DNA of 6,323 bases from Candidatus Bathyarchaeota archaeon CG07_land_8_20_14_0_80_47_9 (GTDB lineage Archaea > Thermoproteota > Bathyarchaeia > Bathyarchaeales > Bathycorpusculaceae), in the NCBI GenBank assembly GCA_002779555.1, contig PEWI01000131.1, positions 1-6,323 on the forward strand, read 5' to 3'. Position numbers and translations under genes: made by a program. This document shows positions 1 to 5,865 of this stretch, in pieces. Within the stretch, counting starts at the first letter, position 1, and each line of letters begins with the position of its first letter. The notes under the pieces were generated by a model. That model was not told where the DNA came from. It did no database searches and saw only the letters and a list, made by a program, of their open reading frames with translations.

Positions 1-444
1 CATCGGGGCCTCAATGAACTGGAGAGTCTTGCCGCCCAAATCGACCATTTCTTGGTCGTGAACTATTTGAATCCGCTCGCTGGGCACCTTGTAGAAGGTC
101 TGCGCCAACTTGGCACCTTTCTCCGTCGTTATCAGGTTGGCCTTGTTGTTCATCGACATGAAGTACGGTATGGCGCCTGCATGGTCGGGTTCGGCGTGGT
201 TCATAATCAAATAGTCAATCTCGCCCATGTCTGCAATGTTCCTTATCTTCTCTTCCCATTCCTTTTCAAAACCAGGATTAACCGTGTCAATTAGAGTCTT
301 CTTGGCTTTGCCGATTACCAAGTACGAGTTGTAGGTTGTTCCATGCGGCAGTGCGATCAGAGCGTCGAAAAGTCGGCGGTTCCAGTCTCTTACGCCCACC
401 CAGTAGACGCCTTCAGAAAGTTTAGCAATGTTTTGCCAACTCAT
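1..444 (-). CDS. fprA: Flavodiiron protein (FprA / A-type flavoprotein), 5' part only
   Basis: The visible 148 residues are the N-terminal half of the metallo-beta-lactamase-like di-iron domain; the gene runs off the left edge. Seen: an N-terminal VYWVGVRDWNRRLFD stretch, then HGTTYNSYLV (residues 34-43), and the metal-ligand motif H83-x-E85-x-D87-H88 followed by AGAIPYF. The window ends at residues EAPM, just before the region where the family carries its next histidine ligand. Family knowledge: flavodiiron proteins reduce O2 to water (or NO to N2O) in the cytoplasm of anaerobes using FMN and a di-iron site; methanogen FprA takes electrons from F420H2. The C-terminal flavodoxin domain would lie outside the window, so its presence and the electron donor are unknown. 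The ATG start has GGAG 8 bases upstream (456-453 on the minus strand); an in-frame GTG two codons earlier is too close to that site. It is transcribed divergently from the HTH gene and may share its control region. Identification of the family is firm; O2 versus NO preference is not readable. Confidence 0.92.
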   Translation of the reverse strand, partial: MSWQNIAKLSEGVYWVGVRDWNRRLFDALIALPHGTTYNSYLVIGKAKKTLIDTVNPGFEKEWEEKIRNIADMGEIDYLIMNHAEPDHAGAIPYFMSMNNKANLITTEKGAKLAQTFYKVPSERIQIVHDQEMVDLGGKTLQFIEAPM

Positions 445-484
445 TTTCACATCTCCAACTTGTTCAGTTTCATTGAAGTGGTGG

Positions 485-500
485 TATGACAATTGTAATA
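485..500. promoter_or_regulatory. Palindromic candidate operator between divergent genes
   Basis: TATGACAATTGTAATA is an inverted repeat in which 14 of 16 bases are symmetric, with a perfect 8-base core ACAATTGT at 489-496. It lies between the divergent flavodiiron and HTH genes and directly abuts the TATA-like box of the HTH gene, covering the place where the archaeal BRE would sit. A dimeric regulator bound here would be expected to block TBP/TFB loading on the rightward promoter and possibly the leftward one. That the neighbouring HTH protein binds it is inference from position only. Confidence 0.45.
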
Positions 501-510
501 AAGTATATTT
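501..510 (+). promoter_or_regulatory. TATA-like box for the HTH gene unit
   Basis: AAGTATATTT is an A/T-only core of archaeal TATA type preceded by TAATA, a weak BRE-like stretch. Placing a transcription start about 25 bases downstream of its centre gives roughly 531-533, just before the GGAG at 534-537 and the ATG at 547. This spacing argues against the in-frame ATG at 511, which directly abuts the box. On the opposite strand the same A/T-rich block (TTTATTA, about 502-496) could serve as the TATA element for the flavodiiron gene, giving overlapping divergent promoters. Confidence 0.5.
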
Positions 511-533
511 ATGCCTTTCGACAACAAGAGAGC

Positions 534-537
534 GGAG
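534..537 (+). promoter_or_regulatory. SD site that decides the HTH gene start
   Basis: GGAG lies 9 bases before the ATG at 547. The earlier in-frame ATG at 511 has no SD-like sequence before it, only the A/T-rich promoter core. Confidence 0.6.
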
Positions 538-546
538 CACACATAC

Positions 547-942
547 ATGCTAGTTCCTTGCGAAGTAGCAGTAAAATGCGTTCTGCCCGCAGTGCGAGCC
601 ATGATAGCCAAAGAACTCGTGGCAAAACATGGGCTGAACCAAGTGGAAACAGCGAGGCTTCTGGGGGTCAGTCAACCAGCAATAAGTCTCTATTCCAGAA
701 AAGCTCGAGGAAACGCCCTCAACCTCAAGAATGATCGTGACATTGCAGTTTTGGTGGGGAAATTGGCAGACTCGTTGGCCGAGGGCAAGTTGCCCCCGAA
801 GAGCTTCATCGTCATGTTCTGCGAAGTCTGCAGTACAATCAGAGCCAAAGGCCTGATGTGCAAACTGCATAAGACTTTCGATCCAACGATCGACATAGAT
901 GAATGCGAAGTCTGCGCAGTTGAAACACCTAGATGCTTATGA
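547..942 (+). CDS. XRE-like HTH transcriptional regulator with C-terminal Cys/His cluster
   Basis: A 131-residue cytoplasmic DNA-binding protein resembling the archaeal predicted regulators grouped as COG2522. The N-terminus MLVPCEVAV is followed by a helical stretch and a helix-turn-helix at about residues 30-50 (LNQVETARLLGVSQPAISLY). A helical linker (about 60-80) leads to a cysteine-rich tail: C92-x2-C95-x9-C105-x2-H108-x11-C120-x2-C123, with a further C130. The tail could bind zinc structurally or an Fe-S cluster; the sequence does not decide which. I chose ATG 547 over ATG 511 because it has an SD, fits the TATA spacing and gives the family-like N-terminus; the longer form would add 12 residues. 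It lies 33 bases upstream of the next gene, so the two are probably cotranscribed, and it diverges from the flavodiiron gene. Autoregulation, or control of the oxygen-related neighbour, is a reasonable inference given the palindrome at its promoter. The target genes and signal are not known. Confidence 0.82.
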   Translation: MLVPCEVAVKCVLPAVRAMIAKELVAKHGLNQVETARLLGVSQPAISLYSRKARGNALNLKNDRDIAVLVGKLADSLAEGKLPPKSFIVMFCEVCSTIRAKGLMCKLHKTFDPTIDIDECEVCAVETPRCL

Positions 943-962
943 CAAAAGCAACAGTGGTACAC

Positions 963-969
963 AGGAGGG
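963..969 (+). promoter_or_regulatory. Strong SD for the GTG-started gene
   Basis: AGGAGGG lies 6 bases before the GTG at 976. It fixes the start, since no ATG lies nearby in this frame that would keep the conserved N-terminal helix. Confidence 0.75.
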
Positions 970-975
970 CTATCA

Positions 976-1494
976 GTGGGGTATCTTGATGTTTGGAGGA
1001 TTTTGGAGGAGATTGTTGCCGATTTCCGAAAGAGAGGAAGAGAAATTCCGGTCGAAGTCATGAACGACCTGAAGTCTGCAAGAACGATGATTAGAATTCT
1101 GAGCGCTGACTCAAACCGTGAGGATACTGTTCAAAAGATTGAGGAGTACATTGGAAGCTTGGAATCATATCTTGTTTCTGAAGGGCAGAAACAGTTCGGA
1201 ACCGAATACGTCGACGAGAAGCTTAAGCGGCTAAGTGAAGCGAGGGGAAAGACTTCTGGAGAAGAAGTAGAGGAGGCGCGGTTCGTTTTCGGCGTGTCGC
1301 GCGAACACAAGTGGGTTCGTGTGAGGCCAACAGCTGAATTATCGCTTGAAAAACTGAAATTGCTGGCTGAAGAATCACGGCTTTCGCACAAAATTCAAAA
1401 CGATGGCACTCTGCTGGTCTATGGCAAAGACGAAGACGTAAAGGGCTTTGTCAAGAAGATGACTACAGAATACGGGTTGAAAACCGAAAAATAG
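976..1494 (+). CDS. Archaeal conserved protein of unknown function, probably DUF2096
   Basis: A 172-residue soluble protein with no signal peptide or membrane segment. The N-terminal part (about 1-75) is predicted helical, with a pattern I associate with the archaeal DUF2096 family: W7, a leucine-rich helix, then RGREIPVEVMNDLKSARTMI (residues 20-39) and a second helix ending in SLESYLVSEGQKQFG. A charged linker (about 80-101) leads to a C-terminal alpha/beta part (about 102-172: FVFGVSREHKWVRVRP, then a helix, then GTLLVYGKDEDVKGFVKKM), which looks like a small ferredoxin-like or ligand/RNA-binding fold. The family call is from memory of the motif and is not certain; no function is assigned. 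The GTG start has an excellent SD. It follows the HTH gene by 33 bases and precedes the smc operon by 118 bases on the same strand, so partial read-through into smc is possible because no clear T-rich terminator is seen between them. Confidence 0.72.
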   Translation: MGYLDVWRILEEIVADFRKRGREIPVEVMNDLKSARTMIRILSADSNREDTVQKIEEYIGSLESYLVSEGQKQFGTEYVDEKLKRLSEARGKTSGEEVEEARFVFGVSREHKWVRVRPTAELSLEKLKLLAEESRLSHKIQNDGTLLVYGKDEDVKGFVKKMTTEYGLKTEK

Positions 1495-1521
1495 CGTTAA
1501 AAAAGAGCATAACCGTTAAAA
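1495..1521 (+). repeat. Short direct repeat CGTTAAAA upstream of the smc promoter
   Basis: CGTTAAAA occurs at 1495-1502, immediately after the stop codon of the preceding gene, and again at 1514-1521, with starts 19 bases apart. The second copy ends 16 bases before the smc TATA-like box. Two half-sites about two helical turns apart upstream of a promoter could be an activator or repressor site. In A/T-rich spacer sequence an 8-base repeat can also arise by chance. Confidence 0.35.
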
Positions 1522-1537
1522 CTTTACAATGCAATAA

Positions 1538-1545
1538 CTTTTATA
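1538..1545 (+). promoter_or_regulatory. TATA-like box for the smc-scpA-scpB operon
   Basis: CTTTTATA matches the archaeal TATA consensus (roughly TTTATA) and is the best such element in the 118-base spacer. A start site about 25 bases further on would fall near 1567-1570, leaving a leader of about 43-46 bases before the smc ATG. A GGTGAGGG stretch at 1595-1602 in the leader is the likely SD, 10 bases before the start codon. Confidence 0.55.
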
Positions 1546-1612
1546 GAAAAGCTCAACAGATTTGCTGAACAATCAATTCACACGCTTCCGAGAAGGTGAG
1601 GGCGCAGGCTGA

Positions 1613-4600
1613 ATGCCCTACATTAAAAAAATCGAGCTGAAAGGCTTCAAGTCATTCGGACCGCAAGTCGTCAAGGTAGTCCTAGATAGGGGCTTCACAG
1701 TCGTCACAGGCCCAAACGGCAGCGGAAAAACAAACATCTTGGACGCGCTTCTGTTTGCCCTAGGCGAACTGAGCACGAGGCGGCTCAGGGCGGAGAACGC
1801 CGCCAAACTGATTTTTCACGGTTCTGAAACGGCCGGGCTAGAAAGGGCGAAAATGGCCAAGGTGATTATTCAATTTGACAACACCGATGGGCGCATGGCG
1901 GTTGACACGACAACCGTCACCATCTCCCGAGAGGTTTATCGAAACGGCCAAAGCGTGTATCGACTTAATGGTCGAAGAATATCAAGACAGCACATTCTGG
2001 AAATCCTTTCCATGACCGGGATAAGCTCAACAAGCCAAAACATAATCCTGCAGGGAACGATCACGCGTTTGACTGACATTGCGCCGATGGAACGAAGAAA
2101 AATAATCGAAGACTTGGTTGGGATCGGCCAATATGACGCTGAGAAAGCCGGGGCCGAAGAGAAACTGCGCGTCGCAGATATGTCAATGCGCACTGCTATG
2201 GGCAGAATTGACGAAGTACAAAAAAGGTTGGATGATCTGGAAAGGGAACGCAACGAACTGCTGCGAGCCACCTTCATCGAAAACGAGATCAAAAAGTTTG
2301 AAACCGTCAAAATCTCAAACGACATGGCCCGGATACAGGCAAAAGTAGATGAAGCCTCCTCGCAAGCTGACAAGGTCAGAAGCAGAGTTGAGAAGTTCAG
2401 AGAGCTGCGTGAAGACCGAAGGTCGAAGAGAAGAGATGTCGAAGGTGAATGGCGAAAACTAAGCTCGGAAATCGTTGAAGAAGGCGGTTCACAGGTTCTG
2501 AAAGTTCAAATAGGAATCGGCGAATTGAAATCCAATCTAATAGAGTTAGCAACCAAGATAAGTTCTGGAAAAACCAGCCTTGAAGGTCTGAAGCAGATAA
2601 GAGAAAACGATCTTCAACAATGTCAATCGATACGAAAGGAAATCGGCGAGAATCGTCACAGAATCAAGCAGCTTAGAAGCGAGTCTGAACGGATTTCCGC
2701 AGAGATAGCCGCAAAGCAGGCTGAACATGATTCTCTCGGGCAGGAGACCGCTCACCTCTGGGAAAACCTTGGAGAAAACAGCAAGAAAATCCGAGAAAGT
2801 GAGCTGAAACTTGACAGCGACTACAAGCGACTCACATACTTAAGGTCTGAATACGTGAAAAGCCAGACAGCCATCAAAATCCGCACAAGAAGGCTCAGAG
2901 ACCTAAACGAACGCAAGGAAAGGTTTGCCGCAACATTAAGCGAACTGGAGAAGTCCCTTGCCGAACTTGACACGGTGCAGAGAGAACAGAAGACTCAACT
3001 GAAGAATTTGGAGCGGGCGCTTGAACGACGCACAGCGCAAAAAGAGGCCACGGAACAGGAGATGGCTGAGGCTGGAAAAATAGCTGACTCAGCGCGAAAA
3101 GCAGTGATAGAGTTTGTGACGCAAAAAGAACTTGCAGAGACTGTGGCTACTGAAGAAAAAGCCTTACGAAGCATAGAAGAACTCGGCGATCTGGGCGTTG
3201 TCCAAGGAGTGTACGGCAGGCTACGTAGCCTAGTTAAGGTTGACAAAACCTATCAGCAAGCAGTTGAAGCCGCGGCTGTGGGCTGGCTTGACGCGATGGT
3301 TGTGAAAGATTTTGACGCAGCGTTCACGTGCACTGAAACGTTGAGAAGAATGAAACTTGGCAGAATAAAGATAATCCCAATCCAAGGAGCTGTAAGTCCC
3401 AAATCCTCAAAAGTGCCTGAAAAAGAGGGCGTCAAAGGTGCAGCTTCCTTGTTCATAAGATCTGAAAAGCACTATGAACCGGCTGTCCACTTTGTTTTCG
3501 GGGACACGCTGATTGTATCAGATGACAAGACGGCTTTTGTCTTGTCAATTGAGGGCCACCGCGCAGTGACAATCAATGGTGACTTGTATGAGGCAGGCGG
3601 TGCTTTCGAAAGCGGTTACTACCGTGCCCCTATAGACTTTTCAACCATAATCCCAAGTGAAACTGCCATCAAAAGCCTCGATGAAGCCGTTAACGCGTTG
3701 CAGCAGCATCTTTCAAGAAGAGGAAGCGACATAAGCTCTTTCGAAGAGGAAATAGACAAGACCCGCGTCGAAATAGCGCACCTGTCCGAGGCCATAGTCA
3801 CACTCGACCGAGAAATCATCAGAGTCAAACGAAGCGGTCGCCGAACAAAAGCCAACCTAAGACGCGTAGACAGGTACATCGCACGTTTTGAAAAGGAAAT
3901 AGACAACGAGAAAACGCAGATGTGGCTGCACAGAGCTGAAAGAAGCACCATTCAGAAGGAAATGCGAAGACTCCAGACCGAACTTGCCATGCTGAGACGG
4001 AAAACAGACCCTGTAAGCATTCAAGAAACGGAGGTCAAGCGGGAGAAACTTGCGGAAGAAATAATCACTTTGAGACAGAAACTCGGTACAGTTCAGACAG
4101 AAGCCTCAACGCTTCGGTCCCAATTTGACAACGTCTTGAGAGTCGGATACCAAAACGCGAAGATTCAATTTGCGAAGGTCGAACAACAGCTGAGAAGAGT
4201 TGAGAAAGAAGTAGAAGTCGCGTTGCAAGACAGAGAATCGCTGAAGGAGGAACTGTCTGAACTGGAGAAAAGCCGTGTTGAACTTTCCAAGAGTGTCTTG
4301 TCTGCAAGAGAAGAATCCAAGAAGTTCACGAATCAAATAGATGAAATAGACAAGGAACTGCGGAAACTTGACTCGGAATACGAGCAAACTGACCGCTTGC
4401 TAAACCAGCTTCAGCTGAACATACAGACATCCATGATACAGCTTGAGCAGTACCGAAACCAACTGAGACAATTTGGCATCGAACAGCCACTGGTAGTGAC
4501 GCTGAAACAAGTTGAAGAAGCCGAAACCTCCATGAAGATGATGCAGCTCGAACTTGAAAGAATAGGCGCCGTAAACCAGCTTGCGCTGTCACATTATGCT

Positions 4601-5164
4601 GAGCAAATTTCGCGGTACAAGGAACTATCGTTGAGAATGAATGAGCTTGAAAAGGAGAAACAGGCCATACTGCAGTTCATGGAAGAAATTGACCGCAGAA
4701 AACGCAGGGTTTTCATGGACGCCTTTGAGAAGATCAACCTTAACCTGAAGAGATACTTCACGAAAGTGACGGGCGGCGGTAGCGCTGACTTGAAACTTGA
4801 AAACCTTGATGAGCCATTTTCCGGCGGCATCGACATAATTGTCCAGTTCCCCAACAAACCTTCCATCGTCGTGAGCGGGGCCAGCGGCGGTGAACGCTCA
4901 GTTGCTGCCGTATCCTTCTTGTTTGCTCTCAAAGAATTCACACCCGCTACCTTCTATGTTCTGGATGAAATAGACGCACACCTAGACGCTTTCCACGTGT
5001 CAAAACTGGCTGACCTTCTCTTGGAAGAATCTGAGAAGACCCAGTTCATAGTCATCACCCTAAAACCTGAAATGGTGAACAAGGCGCAAAGAGTCTACGG
5101 AGTCTATGAACGCAACGGAGTTTCAAACGTCATATCCGCCAAGTTCTTGGAGGTGCCAAGCTAA
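1613..5164 (+). CDS. smc: Chromosome segregation ATPase SMC
   Basis: This is the ATPase subunit of SMC-ScpAB, a V-shaped homodimer that entraps and extrudes DNA to compact and segregate chromosomes. At 1183 residues it is full length for the family. The N-terminal head starts MPYIKKIELKGFKSFG and carries Walker A GPNGSGKTN at 33-41 and the Q-loop at Q147. A long coiled coil spans about 170-520, rich in E/K/R heptads. The hinge covers about 525-671, from GDLGVVQGVYGRL to GDLYEAGGAFESGYY. The returning coiled coil spans about 690-1030. The C-terminal head carries signature motif ASGGER at 1090-1095 and Walker B plus D-loop VLDEIDAHLD at 1116-1125 (D1118, catalytic E1119). It ends ITLKPEMVNKAQRVYGV, with no H-loop histidine, as in other archaeal SMCs. 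Two deviations are visible: A instead of L/M in the signature motif, and SG where the terminal hinge glycine pair is often GG. The start is the family-typical MPYIKK. Its TAA stop overlaps the proposed scpA start by one base. All catalytic residues are present, so the protein should be active. Confidence 0.98.
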   Translation: MPYIKKIELKGFKSFGPQVVKVVLDRGFTVVTGPNGSGKTNILDALLFALGELSTRRLRAENAAKLIFHGSETAGLERAKMAKVIIQFDNTDGRMAVDTTTVTISREVYRNGQSVYRLNGRRISRQHILEILSMTGISSTSQNIILQGTITRLTDIAPMERRKIIEDLVGIGQYDAEKAGAEEKLRVADMSMRTAMGRIDEVQKRLDDLERERNELLRATFIENEIKKFETVKISNDMARIQAKVDEASSQADKVRSRVEKFRELREDRRSKRRDVEGEWRKLSSEIVEEGGSQVLKVQIGIGELKSNLIELATKISSGKTSLEGLKQIRENDLQQCQSIRKEIGENRHRIKQLRSESERISAEIAAKQAEHDSLGQETAHLWENLGENSKKIRESELKLDSDYKRLTYLRSEYVKSQTAIKIRTRRLRDLNERKERFAATLSELEKSLAELDTVQREQKTQLKNLERALERRTAQKEATEQEMAEAGKIADSARKAVIEFVTQKELAETVATEEKALRSIEELGDLGVVQGVYGRLRSLVKVDKTYQQAVEAAAVGWLDAMVVKDFDAAFTCTETLRRMKLGRIKIIPIQGAVSPKSSKVPEKEGVKGAASLFIRSEKHYEPAVHFVFGDTLIVSDDKTAFVLSIEGHRAVTINGDLYEAGGAFESGYYRAPIDFSTIIPSETAIKSLDEAVNALQQHLSRRGSDISSFEEEIDKTRVEIAHLSEAIVTLDREIIRVKRSGRRTKANLRRVDRYIARFEKEIDNEKTQMWLHRAERSTIQKEMRRLQTELAMLRRKTDPVSIQETEVKREKLAEEIITLRQKLGTVQTEASTLRSQFDNVLRVGYQNAKIQFAKVEQQLRRVEKEVEVALQDRESLKEELSELEKSRVELSKSVLSAREESKKFTNQIDEIDKELRKLDSEYEQTDRLLNQLQLNIQTSMIQLEQYRNQLRQFGIEQPLVVTLKQVEEAETSMKMMQLELERIGAVNQLALSHYAEQISRYKELSLRMNELEKEKQAILQFMEEIDRRKRRVFMDAFEKINLNLKRYFTKVTGGGSADLKLENLDEPFSGGIDIIVQFPNKPSIVVSGASGGERSVAAVSFLFALKEFTPATFYVLDEIDAHLDAFHVSKLADLLLEESEKTQFIVITLKPEMVNKAQRVYGVYERNGVSNVISAKFLEVPS
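5146..5160 (+). promoter_or_regulatory. scpA SD (GGAGGTG) within a small hairpin
   Basis: GGAGGTG at 5149-5155 is nearly the full archaeal SD and lies 8 bases before ACG 5164. It sits at the end of the smc coding region. CTTGG (5146-5150) and CCAAG (5156-5160) form a perfect 5-bp stem with loop AGGTG, so part of the SD is in the stem and part in the loop. No other gene start in the window is near enough to use it, which marks 5164 as the scpA initiation point. Confidence 0.7.
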
Positions 5165-5865
5165 CGGAGTCCAAGACGATCAAGAGACCCTTCTATCTGC
5201 TTCCTCCTTGGAACATATTGTTCGAGTTTCGCAAGCTCGAAAAACTTACGCCTTGGAACATCAACATAGCCTATTTGCTCGGCTCATTCCTCAAGGAAAT
5301 GGAGAAAACTGGGCAAGTAGACTTCAGAGCGTCAGGCGTGGCTTTGGATTCTTCAGCGCTCATTTACTTGATGAAGTCCAAGCTTCTGCTGAAACTTGAA
5401 GAGCCACCACCGCCGCCCAAGGCACCAATGGATTTTCTTCCCCCGCCATTGTTCCTGCCGCTCAGGCATGAGTTGACCTCAACGACCATAAGACACTTGC
5501 TGGAGGTTTTGGACGACGTTTTGAAAGGCGAAAAGTTCATCCGCCCAGAAAAAATCGCCGAGGAACCGCTGCTGCCAACACCTTCCGAGATTCTGCCGCA
5601 GCTCGACCTGTATCTGATGGAAATTGAGCTTCAAATGGAAAAGCTCTACGCTTCTCTTTCAGAAAGGGTAAAGGGCGCTGGCATAGTTGAGTTTTCAGCC
5701 TTGACAAAAGGCGCAACGCGGCTTGAAGCCATCCGCACATTCATCCTGCTACTTTTTCTGGCACAGGGAGGGAAGATAAGTCTGTGGCAGAATGAGGAAT
5801 CTGAGGAAATATACATAACTGTAGGAGAGCTGAACCTTGCAGGAAGCGGAGAAACAAGAGCTTAA
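5164..5865 (+). CDS. scpA: Segregation and condensation protein A (kleisin), apparent ACG start
   Basis: ScpA bridges the neck of one SMC head to the cap of the other, closing the SMC ring, and recruits ScpB. From ACG 5164 the protein has 233 residues, about the usual archaeal size. Seen: a conserved N-terminal segment with LLPPWNILFEFRKLEKLTPWNINIAY-type sequence (about 12-37) that packs on the SMC neck; helices with DFRASGVALDSSALIYLMKSKL (about 53-74); a proline-rich linker with five consecutive prolines at 81-85 and PPP at 93-95; a charged helical middle; and a C-terminal winged-helix segment (RLEAIRTFILLLFLAQGGKISLWQ) that binds the SMC head. The frame is open only from 5110 and contains no ATG or GTG before the conserved region. 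The one TTG (5218) would cut off the PPWNI motif and has no SD, whereas ACG has GGAGGTG at 8 bases and overlaps the smc stop as TAACG. Either ACG is used or an ATG has been changed by mutation or sequencing error. The 3' end overlaps scpB. The product call is firm; the start is likely. Confidence 0.9.
   Translation, partial: TESKTIKRPFYLLPPWNILFEFRKLEKLTPWNINIAYLLGSFLKEMEKTGQVDFRASGVALDSSALIYLMKSKLLLKLEEPPPPPKAPMDFLPPPLFLPLRHELTSTTIRHLLEVLDDVLKGEKFIRPEKIAEEPLLPTPSEILPQLDLYLMEIELQMEKLYASLSERVKGAGIVEFSALTKGATRLEAIRTFILLLFLAQGGKISLWQNEESEEIYITVGELNLAGSGETRA
5823..5827 (+). promoter_or_regulatory. SD for the TTG-started scpB
   Basis: AGGAG lies inside the scpA coding region, 9 bases before TTG 5837, and supports that codon as the scpB start over the later GTG at 5906. 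Confidence 0.6.

Noticed and set aside
511..546. ATG 511 as start of the HTH gene, adding 12 residues
   Set aside because: No SD, directly abuts the TATA-like box, and the added residues precede the family-like N-terminus MLVPCEVAV; ATG 547 has GGAG at 9 bases.
486..734. Forward open frame overlapping the HTH gene
   Set aside because: Low-complexity Ser/Arg-rich translation typical of an out-of-frame shadow; no SD.
1551..1570. Near-repeat GCTCAAC / GCTGAAC in the smc leader
   Set aside because: Seven bases with one mismatch and no supporting symmetry; not distinguishable from chance.
1495..1612. Possible terminator or small RNA between the DUF2096-like gene and smc
   Set aside because: No stable inverted repeat and no long T run on the plus strand; the A/T content is better explained by the promoter.
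1936..2373. Antisense open frames within smc (for example 1936-2373 and 3619-3951)
   Set aside because: Ser/Leu/Arg-rich translations opposite a Glu/Lys/Arg-rich coiled-coil gene are the expected antisense artefact.
5218..5220. TTG 5218 as scpA start
   Set aside because: It removes the conserved PPWNI segment, has no SD, and leaves a strong SD at 5149-5155 unused.
5106..5399. Open frame across the smc/scpA junction
   Set aside because: It overlaps both real genes in a third frame, and its translation has no recognisable motif.
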